This document shows positions 1-5,704 of a stretch of 6,091 bases of DNA, one piece after another (positions within the stretch are counted from its first letter, which is position 1; each line of letters starts with the position of its first letter). This DNA comes from Flavobacteriales bacterium (lineage in GTDB: Bacteria; Bacteroidota; Bacteroidia; Flavobacteriales_D; Sanyastnellaceae). The stretch lies in NCBI GenBank assembly GCA_947457285.1, contig CANGVZ010000141.1, positions 1 through 6,091 of the forward strand, in the 5' to 3' direction. Both the position numbers and the translations under genes were made by a program. The notes under the pieces were generated by a model, which saw nothing but the letters and a program-made list of their open reading frames with translations, was not told the DNA's origin and searched no databases.

Positions 1-53
1 AAATCCCTTTTAAAACGATGGTACCAATCGACCAGAGATGTGTTAAAATTCAT
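1..53 (-). CDS. mutY: Adenine DNA glycosylase MutY, N-terminal fragment (window edge)
   Basis: The gene reads leftward from an ATG at 53-51 and runs off the window after 17 full codons: MNFNTSLVDWYHRFKRD. The WY followed by KRD, ending just before where LPWR is expected, is the hallmark N-terminus of MutY. MutY removes adenine mispaired with 8-oxoguanine in base-excision repair. The helix-hairpin-helix, catalytic and iron-sulfur regions all lie outside the window. The gene is divergent from the HU-like gene; from memory, a mutY/HU/rng neighbourhood is common in Bacteroidetes. No Shine-Dalgarno sequence precedes the start, which is normal for this phylum. The call rests on a short stretch, but both the motif and the context fit. 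Confidence 0.75.
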   Translation of the reverse strand, partial: MNFNTSLVDWYHRFKRD

Positions 54-94
54 GTTTTTAATAAAAAAAAGCTAACACTCGGATAAACAACGTA

Positions 95-123
95 TTGAAA
101 TTGTGCGATTACCCGTATATTTG
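95..123 (+). promoter_or_regulatory. Bacteroidetes-type promoter of the HU operon
   Basis: TATATTTG at 116-123 matches the Bacteroidetes -7 consensus TAnnTTTG exactly. A TTG at 95-97 lies 18 bases upstream and fits the -33 element. Transcription would start near 128-131, leaving a leader of about 50 bases before the ATG at 179. Two dyads overlap this promoter: ATTTG at 119-123 with CAAAT at 130-134, and the 10-bp palindrome CCAAATTTGG at 129-138. They could be operator sites, but that is inference. Confidence 0.6.
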
Positions 124-178
124 CCGCCCCAAATTTGGACGAATATCCATAAAACAATAATATAAAACACAAGGAAAG

Positions 179-478
179 ATGACGAAGGCAGATATCGTAA
201 CAGACATCTCCAACAAGACCGGGATCAGCAAAGAAGACGTGCTGGCCATTGTTGAAGGATTCATGGCAACTGTGAAGAACTCTATGGAGAACGGTGAAAA
301 CGTTTATCTCCGTGGATTCGGAAGCTTCATTGTTAAGAAGCGTGCGGAAAAATTGGGAAGAAACATTTTGGCCAAGACCAGCGTGACGATTCCTGCACAC
401 TATGTACCTGCGTTCAAACCAGCGAAGGAGTTCGTAGATTCAGTGAAAGAAAAAGTGAAAGTAGCTGAGCATGTCTAA
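179..478 (+). CDS. HU/IHF-family DNA-binding protein
   Basis: This 99-residue protein is a small nucleoid-associated protein that should dimerise and bend DNA. The N-terminal helical part (about 1-42) carries the family pattern TKADIV and a GISKEDV turn. The signature GFGSF is at 46-50, followed by GRN at 60-62, IPA at 71-73 and FKPAKEF at 79-85, which outline the DNA-binding beta arm and the last helix. Canonical HU and IHF have an intercalating proline in an RNPxTG motif at the arm tip; here the sequence is GRNILAK, so that proline is absent. From memory many Bacteroidetes homologues share this. The lysine-rich C-terminus (EKVKVAEHV) extends slightly past a minimal HU. It is the first gene of the operon, behind a good promoter, and its stop overlaps the TPR gene start. 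AAGGA lies only three bases from the ATG and is too close to act as a normal Shine-Dalgarno. It is probably one of several HU paralogues in the genome. Confidence 0.92.
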   Translation: MTKADIVTDISNKTGISKEDVLAIVEGFMATVKNSMENGENVYLRGFGSFIVKKRAEKLGRNILAKTSVTIPAHYVPAFKPAKEFVDSVKEKVKVAEHV

Positions 479-1061
479 GAAGACATCACTCATACTACTC
501 ATCACTGCGTCTATAGGACTACTCGTTCTTTTTTTACTCATGCCTAAGCTTCCCTCTTCCGCAAGGGAGAAAGCGGAGAAGCCGATAGATAAGGATTCAC
601 TCAAGTTGATGCAAGCCATCGAATTAGTGAATGGTCCGAATCCGATGGAAGGTATTACCATCCTTCGCGAGATCGTGGCCGATGACCAGGATAATGTGGA
701 TGCACATTATTGGTTGGGAGTTTTCTCAGTGAAAAGCGGTCAATACGATAAAGCAATTGAGCGTTTTAATAAAGTAATCTCTATCCAACCAAGTTATCTA
801 GCGGCTTATATCGATATGGGTGGCCTTTATATGGAAATGGATAGCGCCCAAAAAGCTCTATATTACTTCAACGAAGGCGTTCGTATCGACTCTACCAACA
901 ACTATGCTTTGCTCTTCGCTGCGCAAACGCAAGAAAAGTTGGGGATGCTGGCTGATGCAAAAAAGAACTATGAGCAATTGCTAAGACATAACTCGGACAC
1001 GATTGTGGCCAACAGAGTTAAGGACTTTATAAATAAAATAGAAACAAAACTAAACCCGTAG
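471..1061 (+). CDS. Membrane-anchored tetratricopeptide repeat protein
   Basis: This 196-residue protein begins with a short basic N-terminus (MSKK) and a hydrophobic segment at about 6-25. I read that as a signal anchor, although cleavage near SSA (29-31) cannot be excluded. After a polar linker come at least three TPR-like units, at about 75-107 (WLGVFSVKSGQYDKAIERF), 108-141 (GGLYMEMDSAQKALYYF) and 142-175 (AQTQEKLGMLADAKKNYEQL). A weaker helical pair precedes them at about 45-72. TPR domains bind partner proteins, and here they would face the periplasm or outer side if the N-in orientation holds. The ATG at 471 overlaps the HU stop by 8 bases (ATGTCTAA), so translation is likely coupled. 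The next small gene starts 4 bases after its stop. The partner is unknown. Similar HU-adjacent TPR proteins are, as I recall, common in Bacteroidetes and uncharacterised. Confidence 0.88.
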   Translation: MSKKTSLILLITASIGLLVLFLLMPKLPSSAREKAEKPIDKDSLKLMQAIELVNGPNPMEGITILREIVADDQDNVDAHYWLGVFSVKSGQYDKAIERFNKVISIQPSYLAAYIDMGGLYMEMDSAQKALYYFNEGVRIDSTNNYALLFAAQTQEKLGMLADAKKNYEQLLRHNSDTIVANRVKDFINKIETKLNP

Positions 1062-1065
1062 AACA

Positions 1066-1161
1066 ATGCCTTGCGGTAAAAAAAGAAAGCGCCATAAGAT
1101 GGCAACGCACAAGAGAAAAAAGCGTTTGAGAAAGAATCGTCACAAGAAAAAAGTGCGCTAG
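1066..1161 (+). CDS. 31-residue highly basic protein, probable ribosome- or RNA-binding peptide
   Basis: An ATG at 1066, four bases after the TPR stop, opens a 31-codon frame ending in TAG at 1159-1161. It starts MPCGKKRKRHKM and ends RHKKKVR. Eighteen of 31 residues are Lys or Arg and three are His; there are no acidic residues. Almost the whole frame is charged, with HKM-x-x-HK spacing reminiscent of the C-terminal COX24/AURKAIP1 (mS38) motif and of actinobacterial bS22; that resemblance is by eye only. Very similar MPSGKKRKRHK peptides occur across Bacteroidetes as far as I recall, which argues for a real gene. A new small protein, bL38, has been reported in the Flavobacterium johnsoniae ribosome, but I cannot say whether this is it. 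The composition suggests it binds rRNA. Its place between HU/TPR and RNase G suggests operon co-transcription. It could be missed by annotation because of its length. Confidence 0.8.
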   Translation: MPCGKKRKRHKMATHKRKKRLRKNRHKKKVR

Positions 1162-1163
1162 TA

Positions 1164-1182
1164 TATTACTGCTTTAGTAATA
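1164..1182 (+). terminator. AT-rich hairpin after the small basic gene, possible weak terminator
   Basis: TATTACT (1164-1170) and AGTAATA (1176-1182) form a perfect 7-bp stem with loop GCTTT, starting three bases after the TAG at 1161. Six T residues follow at 1195-1200, but 12 bases beyond the stem, so it is not a textbook intrinsic terminator. GAAAAAA at 1146-1152 could also pair with TTTTTTC at 1195-1201 and enclose it. The stem contains only one G-C pair and is therefore weak. Confidence 0.3.
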
Positions 1183-1198
1183 ACTTGTAAGTGATTTT

Positions 1199-1247
1199 TT
1201 CAGACAGGGCTGGATAAGTGTATCCAGTCCTATCTGGATTTTATCCA
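1199..1247 (+). promoter_or_regulatory. Strong stem-loop with alternative pairings in the RNase G leader
   Basis: Bases 1201-1216 pair with 1221-1236 at 15 of 16 positions (one C/A mismatch, one G-U) around the loop AGTG. A TTTT run follows at 1239-1242, so it could act as an intrinsic terminator for the upstream operon. The base of the stem overlaps a second hairpin, TGGAT (1235-1239) TTT ATCCA (1243-1247). CTGGAT at 1234-1239 can also pair with ATCCAG at 1222-1227. Such mutually exclusive pairs are typical of attenuators or switching leaders. The structure ends 16 bases before the RNase G start codon. I found no convincing TAnnTTTG promoter in this spacer, so RNase G may be read through from the HU operon. 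Terminator and 5'-UTR roles cannot be separated from sequence alone. Confidence 0.5.
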
Positions 1248-1263
1248 TCCTAATCTCATTCCA

Positions 1264-2817
1264 TTGAATGCTGAACTAGTCATAAATGCTACTCCCACTG
1301 GGGTAGATATTGCATTGCTGCATGACAAATCTCTGATTGAGTTGCATAGAGAGCAACGCAATCAGCAATATGCTGTGGGCGATATTTACCTGGGTCGTGT
1401 GCGCAAACTTATTCCGCACCTCAATGCCGCTTTTGTAGATGTCGGCTACGATAAAGATGCCTTCTTGCACTATCTCGACCTCGGACCTCAATTCGCTTCC
1501 CTTAACCTCTTTACTCGCCGCACCATTAGCGGAGAACAAAAAGGAGCCGACTTGATGAACTTCCCGCTGCAGCAGGATATTCATAAAGAAGGAAAAATAA
1601 AGGACGTGATGGGCCAAGGTTATGTGATTCCCGTGCAGGTGGCCAAAGAGCCCATCTCACAAAAAGGACCTCGCCTCACTTCGGAAATCACCATCGCAGG
1701 TAGATACCTCGTGTTGGTTCCATTCTCAAACAAAGTTTCACTTTCATCTCGTATCACTGACGAAAACGAAAGAGATCGTTTGAGAAAATCCATGCAGAGT
1801 ATCCGCCCAAGCAACATGGGTGTGATTATTCGCACACAAGCCGAAGGAGCCAGCGTGACAGAGCTTGACCAAGATTTACAAGACTTGGTGAAGCGTTGGG
1901 AAGAGATGTTTAAGACGATGAAAAACGCGCGCCCTCCGCAGCGTATTTTAGGTGAAATTGACAAGACTTCCTCTGTGCTCAGAGATCTTCTCAATGACAA
2001 CTTCACCAATATCCACGTGAATGATGAACAAGTAGCAGCCCTCGTGCGCGGCTACATGAAGTCCATCGCTCCATCACAAGAAAACATCGTCAAACTTCAC
2101 AAGGTACCGGACCTATTCGATGCGTTTAATATTCATCGACAAATCAAAGCCTCTTTCGGTAAACAAGTCAATTTGAAAAGCGGAGCATACCTCATTGTAG
2201 AACATACAGAAGCTATGCACGTGATTGACATCAACAGTGGTAACAGAAAAAATGCCACTGTAAAGGACCAAGAGGAAAATGCACTTCAAACCAATATTGA
2301 ATGTGCGAAAGAAGTGGCACGACTGCTTCGTTTGCGTGACATGGGCGGCATCATTTGCATCGACTTTATCGATATGCAAAACCGCGACAACCAGCGCAAA
2401 TTACACGATGCGCTTCGCGAATTCATGGCCGAAGACAAAGCAAAGCACAACGTACTTCCTCCCAGCAAATTCGGAGTTGTAGAAATCACTCGTGAAAGGG
2501 TAAAGCCCGTTACAAAAGTGGTTACTACCGAAAAATGTCCGAGCTGCGGCGGTAAAGGTGTTGTTCAAGCTTCTGTGCTTTTCACCGATGAAATCGAAAA
2601 TAGCTTGCGCTATCTCAGCGAAGAAGGCACTCACAAAGAATTAAAACTCCTCGTGCATCCAATGGTAGAGGCGTATCTTACCAAAGGCTGGTTCGACAGT
2701 GTTATCAAGCGTTGGAGAAAGAAGCACAAAGTAAAAATTGCTGTAGAAGCCTCTTCGTCTTGCGAACTGTTGGAGTATCATTTCATTGATAAAGAAGGCG
2801 AAGAAATCGCTGTCTAA
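1264..2817 (+). CDS. rng: Ribonuclease G (RNase E/G family endoribonuclease)
   Basis: This 517-residue cytoplasmic enzyme cuts single-stranded AU-rich RNA and acts in rRNA maturation and mRNA turnover. The start is TTG at 1264: it gives MNAELVIN, which aligns with the family N-terminus (E. coli RNase G MTAELLVN), and no in-frame ATG lies nearby. An S1 domain runs from about 36 to 150 (GDIYLGRV, NAAFVDVGYDKDAFLH), with an insertion at about 74-112. RT at 190-191 (IIRTQAEG) matches the 5'-monophosphate sensor of RNase E. The DNase I-like core has the two Mg-binding aspartates, D322 in DINSG and D367 in CIDFIDM. C425 and C428 (CPSC) form the zinc-link that pairs protomers. There is no long C-terminal degradosome scaffold, so it is RNase G-like rather than a full RNase E. 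A structured leader precedes it, and the next gene converges after 6 bases. All key residues are present. Confidence 0.96.
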   Translation: MNAELVINATPTGVDIALLHDKSLIELHREQRNQQYAVGDIYLGRVRKLIPHLNAAFVDVGYDKDAFLHYLDLGPQFASLNLFTRRTISGEQKGADLMNFPLQQDIHKEGKIKDVMGQGYVIPVQVAKEPISQKGPRLTSEITIAGRYLVLVPFSNKVSLSSRITDENERDRLRKSMQSIRPSNMGVIIRTQAEGASVTELDQDLQDLVKRWEEMFKTMKNARPPQRILGEIDKTSSVLRDLLNDNFTNIHVNDEQVAALVRGYMKSIAPSQENIVKLHKVPDLFDAFNIHRQIKASFGKQVNLKSGAYLIVEHTEAMHVIDINSGNRKNATVKDQEENALQTNIECAKEVARLLRLRDMGGIICIDFIDMQNRDNQRKLHDALREFMAEDKAKHNVLPPSKFGVVEITRERVKPVTKVVTTEKCPSCGGKGVVQASVLFTDEIENSLRYLSEEGTHKELKLLVHPMVEAYLTKGWFDSVIKRWRKKHKVKIAVEASSSCELLEYHFIDKEGEEIAV

Positions 2818-2828
2818 TTTTCTTTATC
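2788..2828. terminator. Inverted repeat across two convergent stop codons, possible bidirectional terminator
   Basis: GATAAAGAA (2788-2796) and TTCTTTATC (2820-2828) are perfect 9-base inverted arms spanning the RNase G stop (2815-2817) and the HD-protein stop (2824-2826). Inside lies a small GCGA/TCGC hairpin (2798-2801 with 2807-2810). The 23-base spacer and the AT-rich arms make it a weak terminator candidate. With only 6 bases between the genes, any shared terminator must lie in coding sequence. Confidence 0.25.
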
Positions 2829-4065
2829 GTTTATAAGCCAAAAAGAATTTCTCTACTGAACCACTGAGCGCCTGAAGGTTCATGTGATCGCTTGCCTGCG
2901 CGGCATCAAGTATCTGACCATCCTTCATCTTCACCTTTATGGCATCAGTTTTCACGCTATAAGCACTGTTATGAACTTTATCTGAAATAACGAAGTAGGA
3001 AGCTTCTTCGAATGACAAATTCATTTCATTCGCGATGCGTTCAATATTCTTCTTCACCACAGCCTCTTCAATAGGCTTGCGCGACATTTCAATTTTGAAA
3101 AGACTTCTATTGACGATACCCTTTGCAAGTTCGGCTAGTACGCGATCTTCGTTCGTTTGCCAAACTTTAATAGCACCCATGATATCAAAGTCGTCCAACG
3201 CGATAAAATGTTGTAAAGCCTCGCCATCCTTTTCGAAATCACCTTTTCCAATTTTATTATAAAGGAAATAATAAAGAGCTGGAGAACAAAAAACCACTTC
3301 GCCTTGCTCAGCAAGGTATTTCGCACGACGCAACGCATTCACAAGCATAAATTCTGCGCTTAGAACTGTTTTGTGCAAGTACACCTGCCAATACATAAAT
3401 CGACGTGCTACGATGAATTTCTCAATGCTATAAATCCCCTTCTCCTCTACCACTAGCTCATCATTAACCACGTCGAGCATTTTGATAATACGTTCACTAC
3501 CTACCTGTCCTTCAACAACGCCGCTGAAAAAGCTATCCCTTGCCAAATAATCCAGACGATCCATGTCCAATTGACTGCTCACCAATTGATGTAGGAATCG
3601 CTTGTGGTATTTATCATTAAAAATTTTAATAGCCAGATCAAATCGACCGTTGTACTGCTCATTCAAATCATTCATCAAATACGCACTGATTTGTTCATGA
3701 TGAATTTTATCTACGATAGAATGTTCCAAAGCATGGCTAAATGGGCCGTGGCCGATATCGTGAAATAGAATTGCACAAAGACATCCGAGCTCCTCCTCCT
3801 TTGTGATTTCATGGCCCTTGTAACGAATCTCTTCGATGGCGTTTTGCATTAAATGCAAAGCTCCGATGGCGTGCTGAAATCGATTGTGAACGGCACCTGG
3901 ATAAACGAGGTAAGACAAACCCAACTGCGCAATGCGTCGCAGACGCTGGAAGTAAGGGTGATCAATTAAATCCAATAAAAAATCATGTCGGAACGTAACA
4001 AAGCCGTACACAGGATCATTGATGATTTTGCGCTTATTGGATTTTACAACCTCATTTTCTTTCAT
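2824..4065 (-). CDS. HD-domain phosphohydrolase (SAMHD1/dNTPase-like family)
   Basis: This 413-residue protein begins MKENEVVKSNKRKIINDP and soon shows the family pattern DPVYGF, then FQRLRRIAQLG (39-49) and the HD metal site. That site is H65 in NRFQHAIG, H102-D103 in LFHDIGHGPFSH, and D169 in QLDMDRLDYLARDS, all present. Proteins of this type are metal-dependent phosphohydrolases related to SAMHD1 and bacterial dNTP triphosphohydrolases. Substrates of the Bacteroidetes members are, to my knowledge, not established, so dGTPase should not be assumed. The C-terminal half (about 210-413) is helical and ends in a small basic segment (IKVKMKDGQILDAAQ). No signal peptide or membrane segment is visible, so it is cytoplasmic. 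It is divergent from porX with 81 bases between starts and convergent with rng. A weak TAATATTG element (complement of 4070-4077) lies 4 bases before its ATG, so a very short leader is possible. Length is normal for the family. Confidence 0.92.
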   Translation of the reverse strand: MKENEVVKSNKRKIINDPVYGFVTFRHDFLLDLIDHPYFQRLRRIAQLGLSYLVYPGAVHNRFQHAIGALHLMQNAIEEIRYKGHEITKEEELGCLCAILFHDIGHGPFSHALEHSIVDKIHHEQISAYLMNDLNEQYNGRFDLAIKIFNDKYHKRFLHQLVSSQLDMDRLDYLARDSFFSGVVEGQVGSERIIKMLDVVNDELVVEEKGIYSIEKFIVARRFMYWQVYLHKTVLSAEFMLVNALRRAKYLAEQGEVVFCSPALYYFLYNKIGKGDFEKDGEALQHFIALDDFDIMGAIKVWQTNEDRVLAELAKGIVNRSLFKIEMSRKPIEEAVVKKNIERIANEMNLSFEEASYFVISDKVHNSAYSVKTDAIKVKMKDGQILDAAQASDHMNLQALSGSVEKFFLAYKR

Positions 4066-4146
4066 GATGCAATATTAGTGAGGAAAATCGGTTGAAGGAA
4101 CCGTTCCATTCACAACAAAATCTTAGCTTTACCCCAAATAATTCAA
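4066..4146. promoter_or_regulatory. Divergent intergenic region between the HD gene and porX
   Basis: This 81-base spacer must hold both 5' regions. TAGCTTTA at 4124-4131 is one base off the -7 consensus TAnnTTTG and points toward porX, but no clear TTG sits at the right distance. TAATATTG on the minus strand (4077-4070) is a similar near-match for the HD gene. Between them is an 11-base palindrome GGAACCGTTCC (4097-4107), overlapped by CGGTT-GAAGG-AACCG (4089-4103), which could bind a shared regulator. All of these are weak signals. Confidence 0.35.
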
Positions 4147-5703
4147 ATGAATAGCGTAAAAATACTCTGGGCTGACGACGAAATCGATTTGCTCAAACCA
4201 CATATCATTTTCCTCGAACAGAAAGGCTACGCCGTAACCACTACCAACAACGGCCGCGATGCCATTGATTTGGTAAAAGACTCATTCTTCGACATTGTAT
4301 TTCTCGATGAAAATATGCCCGGTTTGAGCGGCCTGCAGGTATTGCAAGAACTCAAAACCATCGATCCAACGCTGCCAGTGATCATGATCACCAAAAGTGA
4401 AGAGGAGCAAATCATGGAAGATGCCATCGGTTCCAAGATCAGCGACTACCTTATCAAGCCTGTGAATCCAAATCAGATCTTGCTTTCAGTGAAAAAGAAT
4501 TTGGATGAAAAACGCCTGGTGAGTGAAAAAACCACGAGCGACTACCGCATGGAGTTTCGCGACATTGCCATGCGCCTTGGCGATCGCATGAATGCTGAAG
4601 AGTGGTCAGAATTTTACAAAAAACTCGTTCACTGGAGCATGGAGTTGCAAAGCAGCAACGATGAGGGCATGGCCGAGATTTTCCGCACCCAGCGCCAAGA
4701 AGCGAACGAGCAGTTTTGTAAATTCATCAAGAACAATTATACAAGCTGGTTAAAAAATACTGGAACAGGACCAGTGATGTCGCACACGCTTTTCAAAAAT
4801 AAAGTGGTGCCTGTTTTAAAAGATAGTGGCACCGAACCTGTATTCATGGTGGTGATAGATAATTTGAGGTTCGATCAATGGAAAACGATTCTTCCTCGAC
4901 TCAAAGAATACTTCCGATTGGATAATGAAGAAATATTCTACAGCATTCTTCCAACTGCCACGCATTATGCGCGCAACGCGCTATTCGCGGGACTTATGCC
5001 AAGTGAAATTGAGCGCATTCATCCCAATCTTTGGAAAACGGAAGATGACGAAGGAGGAAAGAACATGCATGAAGACGAATTCCTCGCAGCGCAGCTCAAG
5101 CGTTTAGGATTGGATATTAAATGGAGTTATAATAAAATCACGCAGCTTCAGGCAGGGAAAAAACTTGCGGATCAATTCAGCAATTTGATGTCGAATAAGC
5201 TCAATGTGATTGTCTATAATTTCGTGGATATGTTGAGCCACGCGCGCACCGAAATGGAAGTGATCAAAGAACTCGCAGATGATGAACCAGCGTATCGCTC
5301 TATCACGGCGAGCTGGTTTGACCACTCACCTCTTTTTGATATTTTGAAAAAAGTGGCTGAGAATAATTGTCGCCTGATCATCACCACAGACCACGGCACC
5401 ATTCGCGTTGAAAATCCTGTGAAAGTGGTGGGTGATCGCAATACCAACACTAACCTACGTTACAAAGCGGGTAAAAATTTGAACTACAATCCAAAGGAAG
5501 TATTTGAAGTTCGCAACCCAGCAGACGCCTATTTGCCAAAATCCAATGTGAGCACTGCCTTTATTTTTGCACAGAATTCGGATTTCTTCGTGTATCCGAA
5601 CAATTACAATCACTTTGTCAATTTCTATCAAAACACCTTCCAGCACGGCGGTATTTCCCTCGAAGAAGTACTAATTCCGTTTGCTGTATTGAAAGTGAAA
5701 TAA
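4147..5703 (+). CDS. porX: PorX: response regulator with PglZ domain, type IX secretion regulator
   Basis: This 518-residue cytoplasmic protein matches PorX in length and layout. The receiver domain (about 4-120) has D10-D11, phospho-acceptor D54 in FLDENMPG, T82 and K104 in LIKP. A helical linker (about 125-210) follows, then a PglZ domain of the alkaline-phosphatase superfamily (about 225-518). Its likely metal and catalytic residues are present: D238 in VIDNLR, T270/T272 in LPTATHYARN, D361 and H365 in FVDMLSH, D415-H416 in TTDHGT and H500 in QHGG. In Porphyromonas gingivalis PorX works with sensor kinase PorY and sigma factor SigP to control the type IX secretion system. PorX proteins have also been reported to hydrolyse cyclic and linear oligoadenylates. 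There is no DNA-binding helix-turn-helix, so it acts through protein contacts or its enzyme activity. It shares a divergent region with the HD gene and is followed one base later by tsaE. PglZ alone also occurs in BREX defence, but the receiver fusion excludes that reading. Confidence 0.96.
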   Translation: MNSVKILWADDEIDLLKPHIIFLEQKGYAVTTTNNGRDAIDLVKDSFFDIVFLDENMPGLSGLQVLQELKTIDPTLPVIMITKSEEEQIMEDAIGSKISDYLIKPVNPNQILLSVKKNLDEKRLVSEKTTSDYRMEFRDIAMRLGDRMNAEEWSEFYKKLVHWSMELQSSNDEGMAEIFRTQRQEANEQFCKFIKNNYTSWLKNTGTGPVMSHTLFKNKVVPVLKDSGTEPVFMVVIDNLRFDQWKTILPRLKEYFRLDNEEIFYSILPTATHYARNALFAGLMPSEIERIHPNLWKTEDDEGGKNMHEDEFLAAQLKRLGLDIKWSYNKITQLQAGKKLADQFSNLMSNKLNVIVYNFVDMLSHARTEMEVIKELADDEPAYRSITASWFDHSPLFDILKKVAENNCRLIITTDHGTIRVENPVKVVGDRNTNTNLRYKAGKNLNYNPKEVFEVRNPADAYLPKSNVSTAFIFAQNSDFFVYPNNYNHFVNFYQNTFQHGGISLEEVLIPFAVLKVK

Positions 5704-5704
5704 T

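Noticed and set aside
171..178. AAGGA before the HU start as a Shine-Dalgarno sequence
   Set aside because: It is only three bases from the ATG, and Bacteroidetes ribosomes generally do not use Shine-Dalgarno pairing.
50..400. 116-codon minus-strand ORF opposite the HU-like gene
   Set aside because: It is antisense to a clear HU-family gene, shows no family features, and overlaps the mutY start in another frame. The real minus-strand gene here is mutY, ending at 53.
1195..1200. T6 run as the U-tract of an intrinsic terminator
   Set aside because: It lies 12 bases after the weak AT-rich hairpin and directly before, not after, the strong hairpin, so the geometry is wrong for a standard terminator.
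1276..2634. Several minus-strand ORFs and one plus-strand ORF within RNase G
   Set aside because: They are out-of-frame shadows of a fully conserved RNase G coding sequence and have no start context or recognisable domains.
2824..4065. Naming the HD protein a dGTPase (dgt)
   Set aside because: Only the general HD metal site and SAMHD1-like layout are visible; substrate cannot be read from sequence.
4147..5703. PglZ domain as part of a BREX or Pgl phage-defence island
   Set aside because: The N-terminal receiver domain, 518-residue length and housekeeping neighbours identify PorX. No methylase, BrxC or BrxL gene is nearby.
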